Under the pieces are notes generated by a model. That model saw only the letters and a program-made list of their open reading frames with translations. It was not told the DNA's origin and did not search any database. A stretch of 64,000 nt of DNA from Gamsiella multidivaricata (lineage: Eukaryota > Mortierellomycota > Mortierellomycetes > Mortierellales > Mortierellaceae). The stretch's first letter is position 1; each line of letters begins with the position of its first letter. Below, in pieces: positions 48,112 to 60,600 of this stretch. A program made the position numbers and the translations under genes. The DNA lies in NCBI RefSeq assembly GCF_025024155.1, contig NW_026251770.1:62001-126000 (forward strand), in the 5' to 3' direction.

Positions 48112-48417
48112 CTGTTGCTGTTGCTGCAATGGACCATTGCTGAACATGATACTGTTAGCGCCGATGGATGCCAGTTGCTGTTGATGTTGGTGTTCTTGAT
48201 GAAATTGCTCGAACCTCAGCTGGTCCTGTTGTGAGCGTTGGTCCTGCTGCTGTTGAGGCAGCTGCTGACGCTGGAGAAGGGACAGCTGCGAGGGGAGGGA
48301 GTGTTGCTGCGGCTGCTGTGGTGGCGAGGACGCCAACTGGGGACCATTGGGACCAGAGGGATTGAAGGAATGGGGCTGTGGGGCCACGGTGGCCGAGGCA
48401 GCAAGATATGGATTCAT
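43780..48417 (-). CDS. IPT/TIG-ankyrin transcription factor, Spt23/Mga2-like
   Basis: Five exons: 48417-47517, 47146-47064, 46958-46318, 46134-45446 and 45326-43780; 1286 residues. Residues 1-300 are Gln-rich, with one run of about 20 Gln. Exon 3 encodes a beta-rich domain (DIGTKHLKVFTSSKKDDDG onward) like the N-terminal DNA-binding-type module of this family. Exon 4 holds an NLS-like PAKKRRED, then an IPT/TIG domain (about 603-690: TIRSLEPRKGPICRENHVII, GSNFSRGMTPMFG). Ankyrin repeats follow (GLTALDYAIFTNNVEITEAL, RTALHTLCEEGG, KETPLMRLLAGRD). Yeast Spt23 and Mga2 are ER-anchored precursors, released by the proteasome to activate fatty-acid desaturation genes. Here the protein ends shortly after the ankyrins (MKWLTMLRK) and no C-terminal transmembrane helix is seen, so regulation must differ. 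Family assignment is strong for domain order and moderate for orthology. Confidence 0.85.
48060..48127 (-). repeat. CAG/CAA (polyglutamine) repeat in coding sequence
   Basis: Mixed CAG/CAA codons on the minus strand encode about 20 consecutive Gln in the N-terminal activation-type region of the IPT-ankyrin factor. The mix of codons suggests selection or age, not a recent pure expansion. Confidence 0.9.
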
Positions 48418-51211
48418 AGGAGAGAAAGAGAGAGAGGGAGGTGCTGAGTGGAGGGAAGGGGAGTGGAGAGGAGTGGAGTGTGAATATAAATAGGAGACGA
48501 AAGAGTAACAGTCTACGGGCGGGGGGATGGAGGGGATGGGGATGATCTGTTGAGGATCATTCGCTCGCAGGATGAGATCGGATCTGAGGAGGATGAAAGA
48601 GAGCGAGGTAGGGGGAGGGAGGAGATTGAAAAGATGGGAAGAAAGATGAGCGAGCGAGGGGAGGAAGGAAGTAAAAAAAAAAAAAAAAAGGTGAAAATGG
48701 GAGGGAGGTGAAAGAGAAGGCGAGAAAGCGAAGAGAGAGAGCACTGTGTCCGTGAGGGAGTGCGGGTGTGTGTGTGGTTTTTAGGTCGTGTCGACCAGCA
48801 GGGCTGTCCACTGCTTGGTGCGGGTAATAATAGTGCAGAAGGAGGGACCTCGGGTACCCTGGCACCATCACTTCCGGGCCCTGCTCCCCCTCGCTCGGCC
48901 CCCCCCCCTGTTCCTTCTATCGCCAGCTACATGCAGCATCCGGTCGGTTATCTACTCGTTCCTTCCTTCGCTCTCTCATCATCTTAGCCTTTCACCCGCT
49001 CTCATCCTCTTTCTTTTTTTTTTTTGGTTGTTGTGTTTGTTTACAAACTTTGTTCTCGTATATGTCCGCCTCACTCCAATGTAGACACTGTCCGGACCTC
49101 CTTGGTCCATGCCTCAAGCCGCCGTGATCGTACCATAGAAGATGAATGTGCCTCTCGCCTAGACTTTATCGTGTGGGTAAATGTAAATGGGGGGGAGGGG
49201 GGGGGGGGGGGGGGGGCGTGTGCGTGAGATGTGTAGCTGCTGCAGTTGCTGAACTGACGCCCATACCCATCTATGCACAATAATTCCTCATGAAACTTGT
49301 TTCTTCTGATTTTCTCCCACCAACGATCGACCGATAGTCTCCCCCCCCCCCCTCCTCCCCCAACAATGGAACCTACATAGACTACCTACAACGGGACTAA
49401 TAAAAAAAAAAGCTGCAGAGACAAAAACAAACAAGAAGACCTTTGGTTCAACTGCAATCTTCATTTCATTTGTACAAAGTAGACTGCAATAAACTGGTCG
49501 TTCGACTTTAATAATCCTTATTTTTTTTTTGCACTCCACCAGTTCAAAACGCGCAGTTATTCTTGGCACTTAATAATGAGGGGGGCCCCTGGCCCCCCCC
49601 CTCCCCTCTGGGTAGGACAGTACAGATTGTGTATGTACACATTTTACGCAAAGAGCACCTCCGTCTCTCATGCTTGTGTGACCAGAAATACGCAGGATAC
49701 TCTTCCGGCGTATCACCATGCCATTGGGGAACCATCATGACATCTCTTACGAGTCCCAACCAAAAGAGGGAAGAGGCTGAACTACCCAGCGAGCTCTTGG
49801 TTTGACTCAGGAAACGCTGGAAAAAAAAAATAAAGTACACACCATACGTATGTAGAACTACATGGCCTTTCTTTTTTGTCCGATAGCGTCGTCTTCCTTG
49901 TTCAAGGATGAATAGACTAGATCGCTGTTAGAGGGATAGGTCCACGATGGACGATGATGGCTGTCAAGGTTCCTGTGCACTTCATTGTATTCCTCGCACC
50001 TTACTTAACACGTAGAGCCAGTGAGGGGGAGGAGGTTGTGTTTAGGGGAGGGGGGGGGGGGGGGGGGGGAATGAACGGCAGTACCTTCCTCATTAAACCC
50101 TTTAAAAAAAGCCTGTGCGCCTCTCAAAGATGGACGCGCGTGTTCCTCGGGGACAAGAACTTCCGTATTTGTGGCACTTTTATTCTTCGGCTTTAATTCG
50201 GATCCTACGACGCTCTCACTCTCTCTCACTCTCTCTATCGCCCTTTGTTGGTCTACTTGTTCATTTTGCCCCAAGTATGTCCTGCACAAGATCAAAGGAT
50301 ACAGACGTTCTCCGAGGACCTCTCGTGCGTAATTGCAATCATACTCAATCATACTAGAAAGTCGAAATTCTCTAGAGACATTTCGGGCCACTTTGATTTC
50401 TCCGTTCCGTTTGTTTACAGCTCTCTCCCTCTCTCTCTCGCCGTCCGTGTGTTATCGTGGGTCATTTTGACAATGGCCATTTCAGGAACCGTGGGGCAAT
50501 TTCCATATGTGCTGGCCTACTATATAGCAACGCTTAATAATTTCCCGTCATCGTCATTATACGTGAGATGGGCGATGGATCCAGGCTTCACGAACATCTG
50601 CAGCGATACATGCTTTTCAACTGATCTCCCACTCCTTCCCCCCCCCCCCCTCCCCTTCTTCACCTACTTCTACCCCACAATAACCGTCCCAATAAGTTAG
50701 AGCACGAGGACTCATGCCCTCAAACATACACCTGTCAACGACTGACGGTTGCGTATTGAAATCGCCCTTTTGCCATCAAAAATGAATTAAATGAAAAAAA
50801 GCGAGCCCCTCCCTCCTTGTTGTCATGGAGAGACATCAAAATGTGAACAAACAAAAACCTTGATACGCCTCAAGCAATACCTCCGTCATGAAAAAGCGAG
50901 GGGGGAGGGGGGGAGGGAAGGCTCTTGTGAAGTAATCAACTGCTGTTGTTTTTTCACGCGCCTGGAGCTTTTGCGGTAGTGGGTCTGGATGCTTTTTTTT
51001 TTTTTTGCTGAGCAAGCAGGGGGAGGCGCCTTGATCCTGAAGAACCACACATTCGCAAACGCTGACTTCGAGTTAGATCAGTAAAGTAAACTATAGAGTG
51101 AAGGCCTCTGATTCGTATCTACGCATTGGTGCTCCGCAAGGGCAGAGATATAAAAAGGTTGGGATCAAGGGCTGGGACGATGGCGTTCTGGGCTGTTTTT
51201 GGACGCGTAGG

Positions 51212-51254
<43 letters not shown>

Positions 51255-52548
51255 AGGTATTAATTATTCAGCGGCTGCCCTCGGGTTGGCTTGACTGCAA
51301 ACTTGGTCACCTGCGTTGTTTTGCTTTAAAGGATGCCCAGATCTGGATGTGCATAGTCTATACTCCATAGTCTATGCCCTCTGTAGTCTATCGAGGGGGA
51401 AAGATACGATCTCCGACACCCATTCCTCCTCACCGTCTTTTCGGATCAAACTAAAACAACCCATGCAGGTAGGGACATCTCCCATGTCCAGAGCCGCAGG
51501 ACGATTTGCTTTGCGGAGTAAAAAAAATATGAAGAGGGCATTGAGCACCAGCGATGATATCAAGAAGCATCATCAACCCTAATAATATGTGGTTCTATTG
51601 TTGGTTGGAGCAGTTACCCCCGTCGTGTCTGCTGCCTAGGGTTAACGACAGCGGTGCAAAGATTAAATTAATGGGAACCTATGGTGACACAGCCCCACTT
51701 CCCGATATGAGCACATGTGAATTAAAGTTTATGCTATGGACACACACATACACACTGTCATTCACTAACTCACCAGTGCTCATGTGCCACTTTCTATTTT
51801 CGGTTTTACTTTCACAAGGACCATGATCAAAGACGACCATCTTGCTCTATGCGCTCTTGGGAAAATTCCATTATCTGTCTGTTCTATTTTTTGTTCGTCA
51901 CTCGTGAAAATGGAGCAGGTAATCAAATTGCAAGAAAAGCCGTCTGACGCGTCGCGTACGATCCAACAAGGACGGAGTAAGGAAACAATTCGGCGATTAA
52001 AAAGAAAGATTCAGCGCGTATCGAAAGATAGCTGGTTTTTTTTATTTTCAAAATGTAGTGGTACAATCAAAAGGAGCAAGGGAAAAGCAACAGTTGGGCT
52101 ACATTTACAAAGATTAGCAAACAGAACACACGCGGCAAATGTATAGAATACAAAACAGAATGAAGCAAAACAAACGTAAATACGGCAGTAAAATTCGCAA
52201 AGTGAGGGTATCTTTTTTTTTTCAGGTTTGGTAGTTGGAAGGGGAGAAAGTCTTTGTGGAGATCCTCCTCCATGAACGCGTGGGTATTTACATTTTTTTG
52301 GTTTGGCTTGTTTGTTTGTTTCCTGGTTGCTGGTTGCTGGTCGGTCGCGTTTGTGTGTGTGTGTGTCGAGTGTCAAGTTGCTGTGTGTTGCTGAGATTTG
52401 CTGATTTCATTGTCCACAACATTTCAGCTGTTGAGAGTTATTTCTTTGGTATTGAAAAAGATATTGAGAATGGCAAAAATCACTGAAGTCTGGAAATGAA
52501 GTTGGGATGCCGTCTTCAAAGAAAAAAAGAAAAAAAGTGTTCAGGGGT
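48418..52548. other. 4.1-kb intergenic region
   Basis: Begins with the GA-rich (coding-strand CT-rich) upstream tract of the IPT-ankyrin gene (48420-48745). Includes G runs (about 49190-49217, 50047-50069), C runs and 40 uninterrupted A (51212-51251). Frames at 50245-50700 and 51784-52146 show no motif. The last few hundred bases are 3' flank of the next minus-strand gene. No gene supported. Confidence 0.45.
51212..51251 (+). repeat. 40-base A homopolymer
   Basis: The longest homopolymer in the window, in intergenic DNA. No recognisable retroelement body or flanking duplication beside it. Confidence 0.9.
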
Positions 52549-53765
52549 TTAGCACGACTCGATAGCCTGGCGGTTGTATGCGACACCCATCTTGCCAAAA
52601 TCATCCGCAAAGCCCTGAGCATCATTGATCTCTTGTACGTCCTTAAGGAAGGCCGCAAAGTGCTGGTCGTAGTCGTCGCCCTCTAGCTCCTCTTCATCCT
52701 CATCAGGGTAATAGTCGATACCCTCGATCATTTCGAGAACGTTATCATCATCATTCTCTGCGTCCGCTGCCTGTGTGGCAGGTTCTTCGTGCTGAGAACC
52801 CCAATGCAGACCCTGGAGGAACTGTTCGACGCCAGCCCATGCATGGGGCTTCTTGACATCGATGAGGGTTTTGATCTTGTCGACGACTTCCTCCCATGGC
52901 ATGTTCTCTGCCTGGTTGAGCTGCAAAGCGGACAGAATATCGATATACAATTGGGTGTCTGAATGCAGCAGTTGCAAAGCGGTGTCCAGTGTTGTGGGGG
53001 AAAGGCCTGAAATTAGACAGAGATGTGTGTTAGATACGCACAGGTCGACTTTGTGCAACAGGACCAAGCAAATGAGGTAACACAAAGAAGGAGTCAGCGA
53101 CATACCCATCGAATCCGAGACCTCTTCCTCTGCAAAGACCTTCTGGATCTGGAGCCTCTTATCCTCTGGGATGCCAGAGAGGAACGTCTGGAGGGACTGC
53201 ATGACCTGGGTGTGGGAGGCCGAGGGGTTGTCGAGCTGGAGGGCGAGGATGTAGGCCGAGAAGCGCTCGGGCGAGTGCAGGATGTGCTGGACTTTGATGA
53301 GGAGAGGGGTCGACATCAGGACCGTGGTAAGGGTCGAGAGGAACTCTGGATCCTACACACGCGCATAATTCAAGAGAAAGCACGGTCAATTAACCAATCA
53401 AAGTGGGCGTAGCACTAACTGGACTGTCTTCCCACAATGCACAAAGGTCACGCGCAGCGCTAAAAGCAGAGGGTATGCTGGGCCTAAAAAAGTCATCCGT
53501 TTGAAACCTGGGGTGGGGGGGGGTTTTTTTTTACCTGTTCGGCGCAGGCCATGTATCGGTGGAAGGTAGGCAGGAGTCGAGGCGCATTCGCGAAGAACGG
53601 GGCCATGTTGTGGGCGAGCTCTTGGATAGGCGCATTGACGGCGACCATGGCCTGCCAGGATTCGACCATGTTGATCCAGTCGTCCTCAAAGAGCGAGTGG
53701 GACAGGCCTTTGAAGAAGCAAAACTGGGCAAAGGGCGTTGGTTTGGAAGGATTGGGATCGGACAT
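52549..53765 (-). CDS. Acidic helical protein of unknown function
   Basis: Three exons, 53765-53535, 53352-53106 and 53006-52549, give 311 residues; introns of 182 and 99 bases with GTAAAA and GTATGT donors. The start is MSDPNPSKPTPFAQFCFFKG. The first 240 residues are helical with hydrophobic heptad-like spacing (for example LSHSLFEDDWINMVESW, LKDVQEINDA near the end) and no Cys/His cluster. A strongly acidic segment (YYPDEDEEELEGDDYDQHF) lies near the C-terminus. There is no signal peptide, membrane span or catalytic motif, so it is probably a soluble protein that binds partners (inference). The coding-strand upstream region is CT-rich. I do not recognise the family. Confidence 0.7.
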
Positions 53766-56700
53766 TTTTTCTGTTTTGGCTGTGTGCGATGTGGGTGAAC
53801 AGTGAATAGGGTCAGGAAGTACTTGAGGGTCAGGAGGTGTATGTTGTATGCTGTTGAGTGTTGGATGTGGACGAGAAGAAAAGGAAGGGAAAAGGGAAGA
53901 GAGGGAGTGCGAGCGTTTATGCAGAAGAGGAGGCAAGGAGAAAAAGACACCTGATGAGATCGTCTTCACTTCACTGCGACCCATACATACTCCTTCCAGC
54001 TGTCTCTCTTCCACCCCACTCCCTCCTTCCTCTCTCCTCTCTCCTCTCTCTCTCCGCTCTCTCTATTGTTTTCTAACTCTCTCTCTCTCTCTCTCTCTCG
54101 TCTTCTTTCACTTACACGTATCGCTTACTCGGGGATCTTTTTTTACATTCCATGCTCCTCCAATAAAGATTTTTGGTGCGGTCAAAGGCCGATGACGATC
54201 CGATGCAAGCCAAGGGGAGCTCCGGAAGAACAGCCATAACGCAATATTAGGAGAGCGTCTGGAGCCAGAGGGATGCCTTCGCTGCTGCAGTCGTCTGTTT
54301 CCTCTTGGTAGATGACATGCTGTCATGCTCTTTAATCGCTCTGTCTCTTCCTCGCTCTCAGGTCATGTCCTATTAAAAAAAATAAAAAATACAAAATCTC
54401 TTGCAATTGTTTCGATCATGGCTATTCTTGCTATCAGTGTCTTGTCGTTTAGTTATGGGCAACATTGAAAGAGAAGGAGCTGCTCTTGGAGAATGATGAT
54501 CACTGAGAATGCTACAAAATCGAGCGTAGGAATGCAAGATGGTGATGGTCCTTTAAATCGATGGCAAACTAGGTCATGCAGCCAGCGCATTAGATATTTA
54601 AGGTTTAAGCACTGGTCGCCTTCACGGTAGCTCGCATTCATGCAAATGGGAACAAATTGCGCTCAAGGGTACGCGTTATTCCCTCAAACGGTCTAGTCTG
54701 CGAGATGTGCACAAGTACACTGCTGGTGCATCTTCTGCTGCTGCTAGTGCAATCTGGAGAGCAGTATGACCATATTGCACAGGAAAAAAGGAGCGGCGTT
54801 TCATCGACGATAGTAGAGGATAGAGACCACCGGGGTGGAGCCAGTAGACGCATAGAAGCCAGAGTCGTCTTCATCTTTACGGTGATAGAGGGGTTTGGTA
54901 TCGGGTGTGATGGTATACAGCCTTGTGAGGAAAGGAGTAAAGTCAAATCATGGCCTTGAACCGTGAGTTTGCGTGGGCGCCCACAATGCAAGAAAGACGT
55001 GGCCCTACACGTCGAATTGAATCTGTTACTATAGTCTGATATTGCGACCCCTGTGTGGTTCATATTTCCCAGATAATAACAGGAGAATGTGCGAACAGAC
55101 CATACCCTGGCATTGTGGCAGAATGAGAGGTTGTTTTTTCATGGTTTTTTTTTTTTTTTTTTTTTTTGGTGGGGGGTAGGGTAGGGGGTAGGGGGGGATG
55201 CGGGGCATGGCAGAGGGAACAGAAAGAGAAGACCACATTACTGGCCACGCCTTTGTGTTTGAAGGGGCAGATGGATGTTAGTAGCATGGTAGAGCGCTGA
55301 ATACGACGAGGGAACAAGGATCGAGGGGTCTTCAAGGGCTATCAATACGCTTTCTGGCCAATCTAAAAACAAACGAGCCAGCAAACCATAAGGAAGCAGT
55401 CGTACATGCTGCTGTAAACTAATACAGCCATCTACACGTGGAGCCATGCGCAAGTGCTCCACCGCTGTAGCCTTTCTATTTTTTTTTCTCTAGATCGCTT
55501 TTGGGTTATGGCAACTGTCAGCGCACTGGGTCCCGGTCCCGGTGTACATGATGCTGTACAGGCAAGAGCAGGATGATGGATAGGGATGGCTCGTCAAGGC
55601 AACATGACAAAGGACAATGACGCAAAGGGAGCTGGGTGCACCCTTGATGGGTATACAAATATACCCCCTGGTCCCCTGGTACCCCTTTTTGTCCATCCAT
55701 CCCCCCTCATTCATTTGTGTAGTCTATAGTAATAGTCTTGTAGTCGTAGTCGTAGTCGTCACCATGTATCTAGGAAAGTGGCATTAAAATAGCCTCTGGT
55801 CTACTGCAGACCGTAGGACTGCCTGACCCCCTCGTTTAGCCATAGCCGATCGTGCAGCAAGGGGATCCACCCCTTCTCGTGCACCCGACCGTCCTAGACA
55901 GGACCCCCCATCTCTGCACCCCCTACTGCCTACCACATCTTTTGTTCGTTTGCGTTTCAAGAATGCGGCCCTCCATTCCGACACTCTTTTTTCTTCTGCA
56001 TTCCATATTTCAATCGCACGCACAAACGTCCTTTTCTCTTCCTCCTCCTCCTTCTCTTTCTCTCTCTTTCTCTCTTTCTCTCTTTCTCTCTGCCCCCCAC
56101 TCCAGAATTAGCAACTCGCTTTTATTTCTTTATCTGCCCCCTCATTTATATTGCTTCCATCTCTCGCACATCTGCAGTCTGAACTGAACCTCTGGACCTC
56201 ACACTTCTTGTCCCCTCTTTCTCTCAAAATAATATCACGCCTTTGCCGCCAATATCATATCCTGTACACCATCGTACCACCAACACCAGCACCGACTCTG
56301 ACCAAATTTGACGCGTCCGAGCATTGGCCACCTCCTCAAATCCCATTGTAGGACCCTTCCCCATTCCCCTTTCCCTCCCTCCAACTTCGTTTATTCAGCC
56401 AAGGCTACTATAAATAATTCTTAATTCTTCTCCACGCAACTCTTTTATTTCACGAAGTGCAGAGCCTCTCTTCGCTTTGCCACCAAGTGACACTCGAACC
56501 TATTTGGCCCTCTTCCCTCCTTTCGGTCTTCGGTAAGGTCCCCACCCGTCACCCTTTTTTTTTTTGAGAGCTACAGTAAAGGCGATCTGCTCATGGCCGT
56601 TCTGCACTGTGTCCCTAGACCCTGTCCAGTGTATGTCTCCTTTATCATCATCCCTCAACTTCATACGCCCCTTCTATTACTGCCTCTTTCACGTCAGCCT

Positions 56701-57613
56701 CAATCTACTACGGTTTTGTGCATGCTTAAGATATACAATAGGGGGCGAATCATTGTCCCAGACATGAATATCCATTCTATCGTTTTAATCACCTAATATT
56801 TGCGCTGCCTATGGGTTAACAATCCCATCCTCGCCTACACGGTTCCTTTGCTCACGACTGGAGCCGAGTGCTCCCCGTCTTAAGCGAGGTTTAAAATATC
56901 CTTAACAATGAGTGCTGTACGGCTTATTCGAGGAGTATCCGAACCATTTGAGAGCCAATGGTCGATAGGAGAACAATACAAAGAGGCATGCATGTTTGCA
57001 TTTCTTTTATGCCATACCATGCAAGGAGATCTGCACTATCCCCTTACCTTTATTTTTGTAACACCTTGACCATCTTAATTGGAGTAACAAGGTCGTTTCT
57101 ATGTAATCACTTGCACTCCTGTTTACGTACCTACCTTTCCGCCTGTCTGATTGCCTAGCCTGCCCTCCTACCCCCGTTCCCACCTTTTCATGTACTGTGC
57201 TCCCCTCACTTCCTCTCCCCGCCGTGCTTTCTCGTGTTCTTCATTACATCGGATGGTCTTTATCCCTTGATAAACGCTGGTGCTTGTTGGTCCTGTCTCA
57301 TACGCGATTCAATGTGCAGGTGGAGCCCTTTGGTTTATCTTTATCGTTACAATATGAACAATCCCTCTCAAGTTGCGCTGTGCAGGTGTACGGTCTATAT
57401 CAACCGACCACTTTTCATCTCCTTCCAACCTCTTTCATCTCCCTACTTCCATTCCCTCGTTACAGTCTCTAATCGACCTCCTCTTCTCATTCAATTAGTC
57501 ATCGCCGCTACTACATTACTATCACTAATTGATATCCTAGCCTTTGCATCCCAACGTACGCGATTTTATACACCTCCCCTATCACGCAGCACCACTACAG
57601 CAACCCTAGCACC
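53766..57613. other. 3.8-kb divergent intergenic region
   Basis: GA-rich tract at 53870-53945 (upstream of the acidic-protein gene), CT repeats at 54005-54100, T run and G-rich stretch at 55148-55200, and a CTTT/CTCT tract at 56035-56095 upstream of the zinc-ribbon gene. Frames at 54638-55063 (minus) and 54657-54959 (plus) overlap and neither shows a domain. No gene supported. Confidence 0.45.
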
Positions 57614-60600
57614 ATGCTATCTGCATTGCCACAATCATCCATGTCTGGCAACGGACAGCCTTCCGATCCCAGATTACAATCTCCAGCAAAGAAACTGCCA
57701 TCCGTCGTAAAGTCCGAGCTAGCCGAGATGCTGGAAAATGGTCAGGAACAACATAGCGAAGTAGCTGATTCGCCTTTGGCACATTTGCGTGACATGGACG
57801 ACCATATGGACTATGATGACGAGACGCCAGTCCATCCGCTGGCGCCAGCACCACAGACATCAACGTCACCCAATATGTATTCCCCTACAACCCCAAGGAC
57901 GCAGCATAGCCCCTATTTACAATCTCTTCAGCCTCAACAGCACCAACAACTACTAAAACTGAAATCTGAGCATGGATTCCCTGGAACGCCTTCTCCTGTC
58001 AGCACGCCAGATATCGTGATGACAAGCAACGACTCGAATGATCAAACATCGGCAGATGCAGTCGCTGCATCGAGTGAGCCGGCTCCAGAGGGTGATTCGC
58101 AGCATGAGAAACACCAGCAGCAAGAAATGGGTCATTCGATCGTAGACACATCTTTTTCAGCTGTCCACACTGCTCATGAGGTAGCTTCTGAAGGCAACTC
58201 AGATTCCACCCCTGTGATCTCTAGCTTGACAGTGGATGCACCTACTACTGCAGGGACAACAGCGCCGTCCTCAAGGCGTCCCTCGCTTCGCACGATGACA
58301 GCAACTCTTCCTAGATCTGCGCTCCAGGAGGAGACAATTGCGCTCTTTAAGCAGTACCGCAATTTGATTCCTTGCGCAAAATGCTTCTGTCGCAACACCA
58401 TCCAGCGTGATGGAATGTCAGGTAAAGAATAATTCCACCATTCCCTTGGTATATCTTGACTACGTTATACATCATCTTCTATTACTTCATCTTACAGTCT
58501 TCTTTCTGCTCTACTTTTCCATGTCAATCCGAAGACGGAAATCTTCGCTTCAAATGCCGGCCGCCTGTCTCTATGAGTCTGATCTGCAACAAATCGTATT
58601 CAGAGTCTAAGATCCGCAATATGATTGCCGGGGTCGTTTACGGTCACTCCTTGCCAGACTCCAGTACGCCGGGGTCTGCCACCAGCCCAGGAGACAACGT
58701 GTTAGCACTTGCGCCGCCTCCGGCTGTCAAAACGCCTCGGCGCGCCTCAACCAAGGCTGAGGGTAGTCCTCGCATTGGCTCAGAGGTGACCTCGGATAGA
58801 ACGAAGCGTATGGATAAGGAGCAAGAGAGTAACCAGGCCCATGATGAGAGACAGACAGATGAACTACCCCATTCCATAGACTCGCGCCGGCCTTCGCTAT
58901 CACATCACTTCCAGCAAGGCAGCTCCAGCCGAAGGGGTTCTCTACAGCCGCCGCCTCGACGCCCGTCTATGTCTGGAGACGAGTCTACAATGATGGATTA
59001 CGATGACCCACCAACCCAGCTGCCTCCATCAAACCACTCTGGTCACCTTCAGATCCCCGGTACGCCCCCCATGGACAGTGAAGATCCGCGGCTTTACCGA
59101 TCGCGTTCTTCCTACGGTCATCAGGGACCAACGGGCACACAGCCGCCTCTATCGACAGCAGGTCGACAGATCCACAAGCTTCATCATTCGCACTCACATC
59201 CAAACATTGGCCAACAGCGACACCAGCAGTACTTGGAGCAGCAAGAACGTGAACAGCGAGGAACCGTTAGTGGTTTGAACTATTCAAACCAGCAACAACA
59301 ACAGCAGCGTCCAGTTCAGCGCCAGGTGGTCCGGCGAGGCTCATCTCAGTACCATGGAGGAGCGGACCGTCGCTCTTCTCACCCGTCTCCTGTGCTTAAT
59401 GTCGCCGGCTCCAAGTACATGGGCGAGGCACCTTCACCAGCACTTTCGTCATCCCCACGATCACCCCCGGGCCGCGAGTCAACGTACCACCAACAAAACA
59501 CAGGTCCCAGCTCGAGCTCCGCTCATGACTCCGTTCACACACCTGTTCGGGCGCATTCTGTTGGTGGTCGATACGACGATAATAGTGCAGCCAGCTACTT
59601 CCAGCGACGTATGAGTCAGCCCCATCCCAGCCACGCCTACAGCAATGGCCATCCTGGATTGCCGCCACCTCTGCCTTCGCCTCTGTCTCATCCTTATGAT
59701 CGTCGTGCAAGTGAGGTCGATGAATATCCGCAAATGCATCGTGAAAAATACGAGAGATTGAACGCAAACACGATGATTGCGCCAAGCTCCGCAATGGGCC
59801 CTTCAAGGCATCAACCGCCACAGCAACCACAGCAAAAATTCCGGCCCCACTACCCGTCTGGCTCCCCCAACGGTGGCATGGAGACGCGTCAGCATCCGCT
59901 GGATGTTGCGGATCAAACTGACGATACCTCACGGCAGGCTCTAACTCCGCCGATGAGATCCTCACAACACCAAAGCTCCGGATCCTCAAATCCTGCATCT
60001 ACGGCCTCATCCCCTTGGATGAATGGTAGCGGAAGCAATTACGGAGTATCGCACAACCTGGCAGCACCCCAGGCTGAGCCGATGCGGTACTCGCACTCGA
60101 TGCCCATGGGACAGGGCAAACCTCCATTGAGACATCATTATTCTTCGTCAAGCCTTTATTACCAGACCCCTCGACAGGAGGACAGGGAACGCTTTGACAA
60201 CGAGAATGACAGGGATATGTCTCCTGACTATCAGGACATCGATGGGGATGGACGTAGGTGCCCATTATATTATAAGAACATGGCAATTGGCCCCCCATTT
60301 TAGAGTTCAATTTTTTTTAATGTTCTCTGTCTCTGTCACCTTTTAGGTCCTATCGCAAGGGCGCGTCCTCAGGGCCTTAAGCGCAAGAGCCTGGGGCAGC
60401 CACTCAGCCGATCGAGCTCTAACCAGAACCTCTATTCAACCAGTGTTCAGCAACACCAGTACCAGTGTCAGTCTCCACACCAACTGTCCCCGTCCTCTCT
60501 CCGAGAAAGTTCTGATCCCCGCGACTTGAACGCAGCTATGCCCCGCAGTTCGATCAAGATGACGTGCTTCCCTAACAGCCAATCCAAGCCCTCCACCAAC

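Noticed and set aside
51784..52146. 120-codon plus-strand frame with Lys/Arg-rich end
   Set aside because: No recognisable family, and it lies in the likely 3' flank of the minus-strand gene.
54638..55063. Two overlapping frames on opposite strands (141 and 100 codons)
   Set aside because: Neither has a domain, and both cannot be real over the same bases; no splice evidence.
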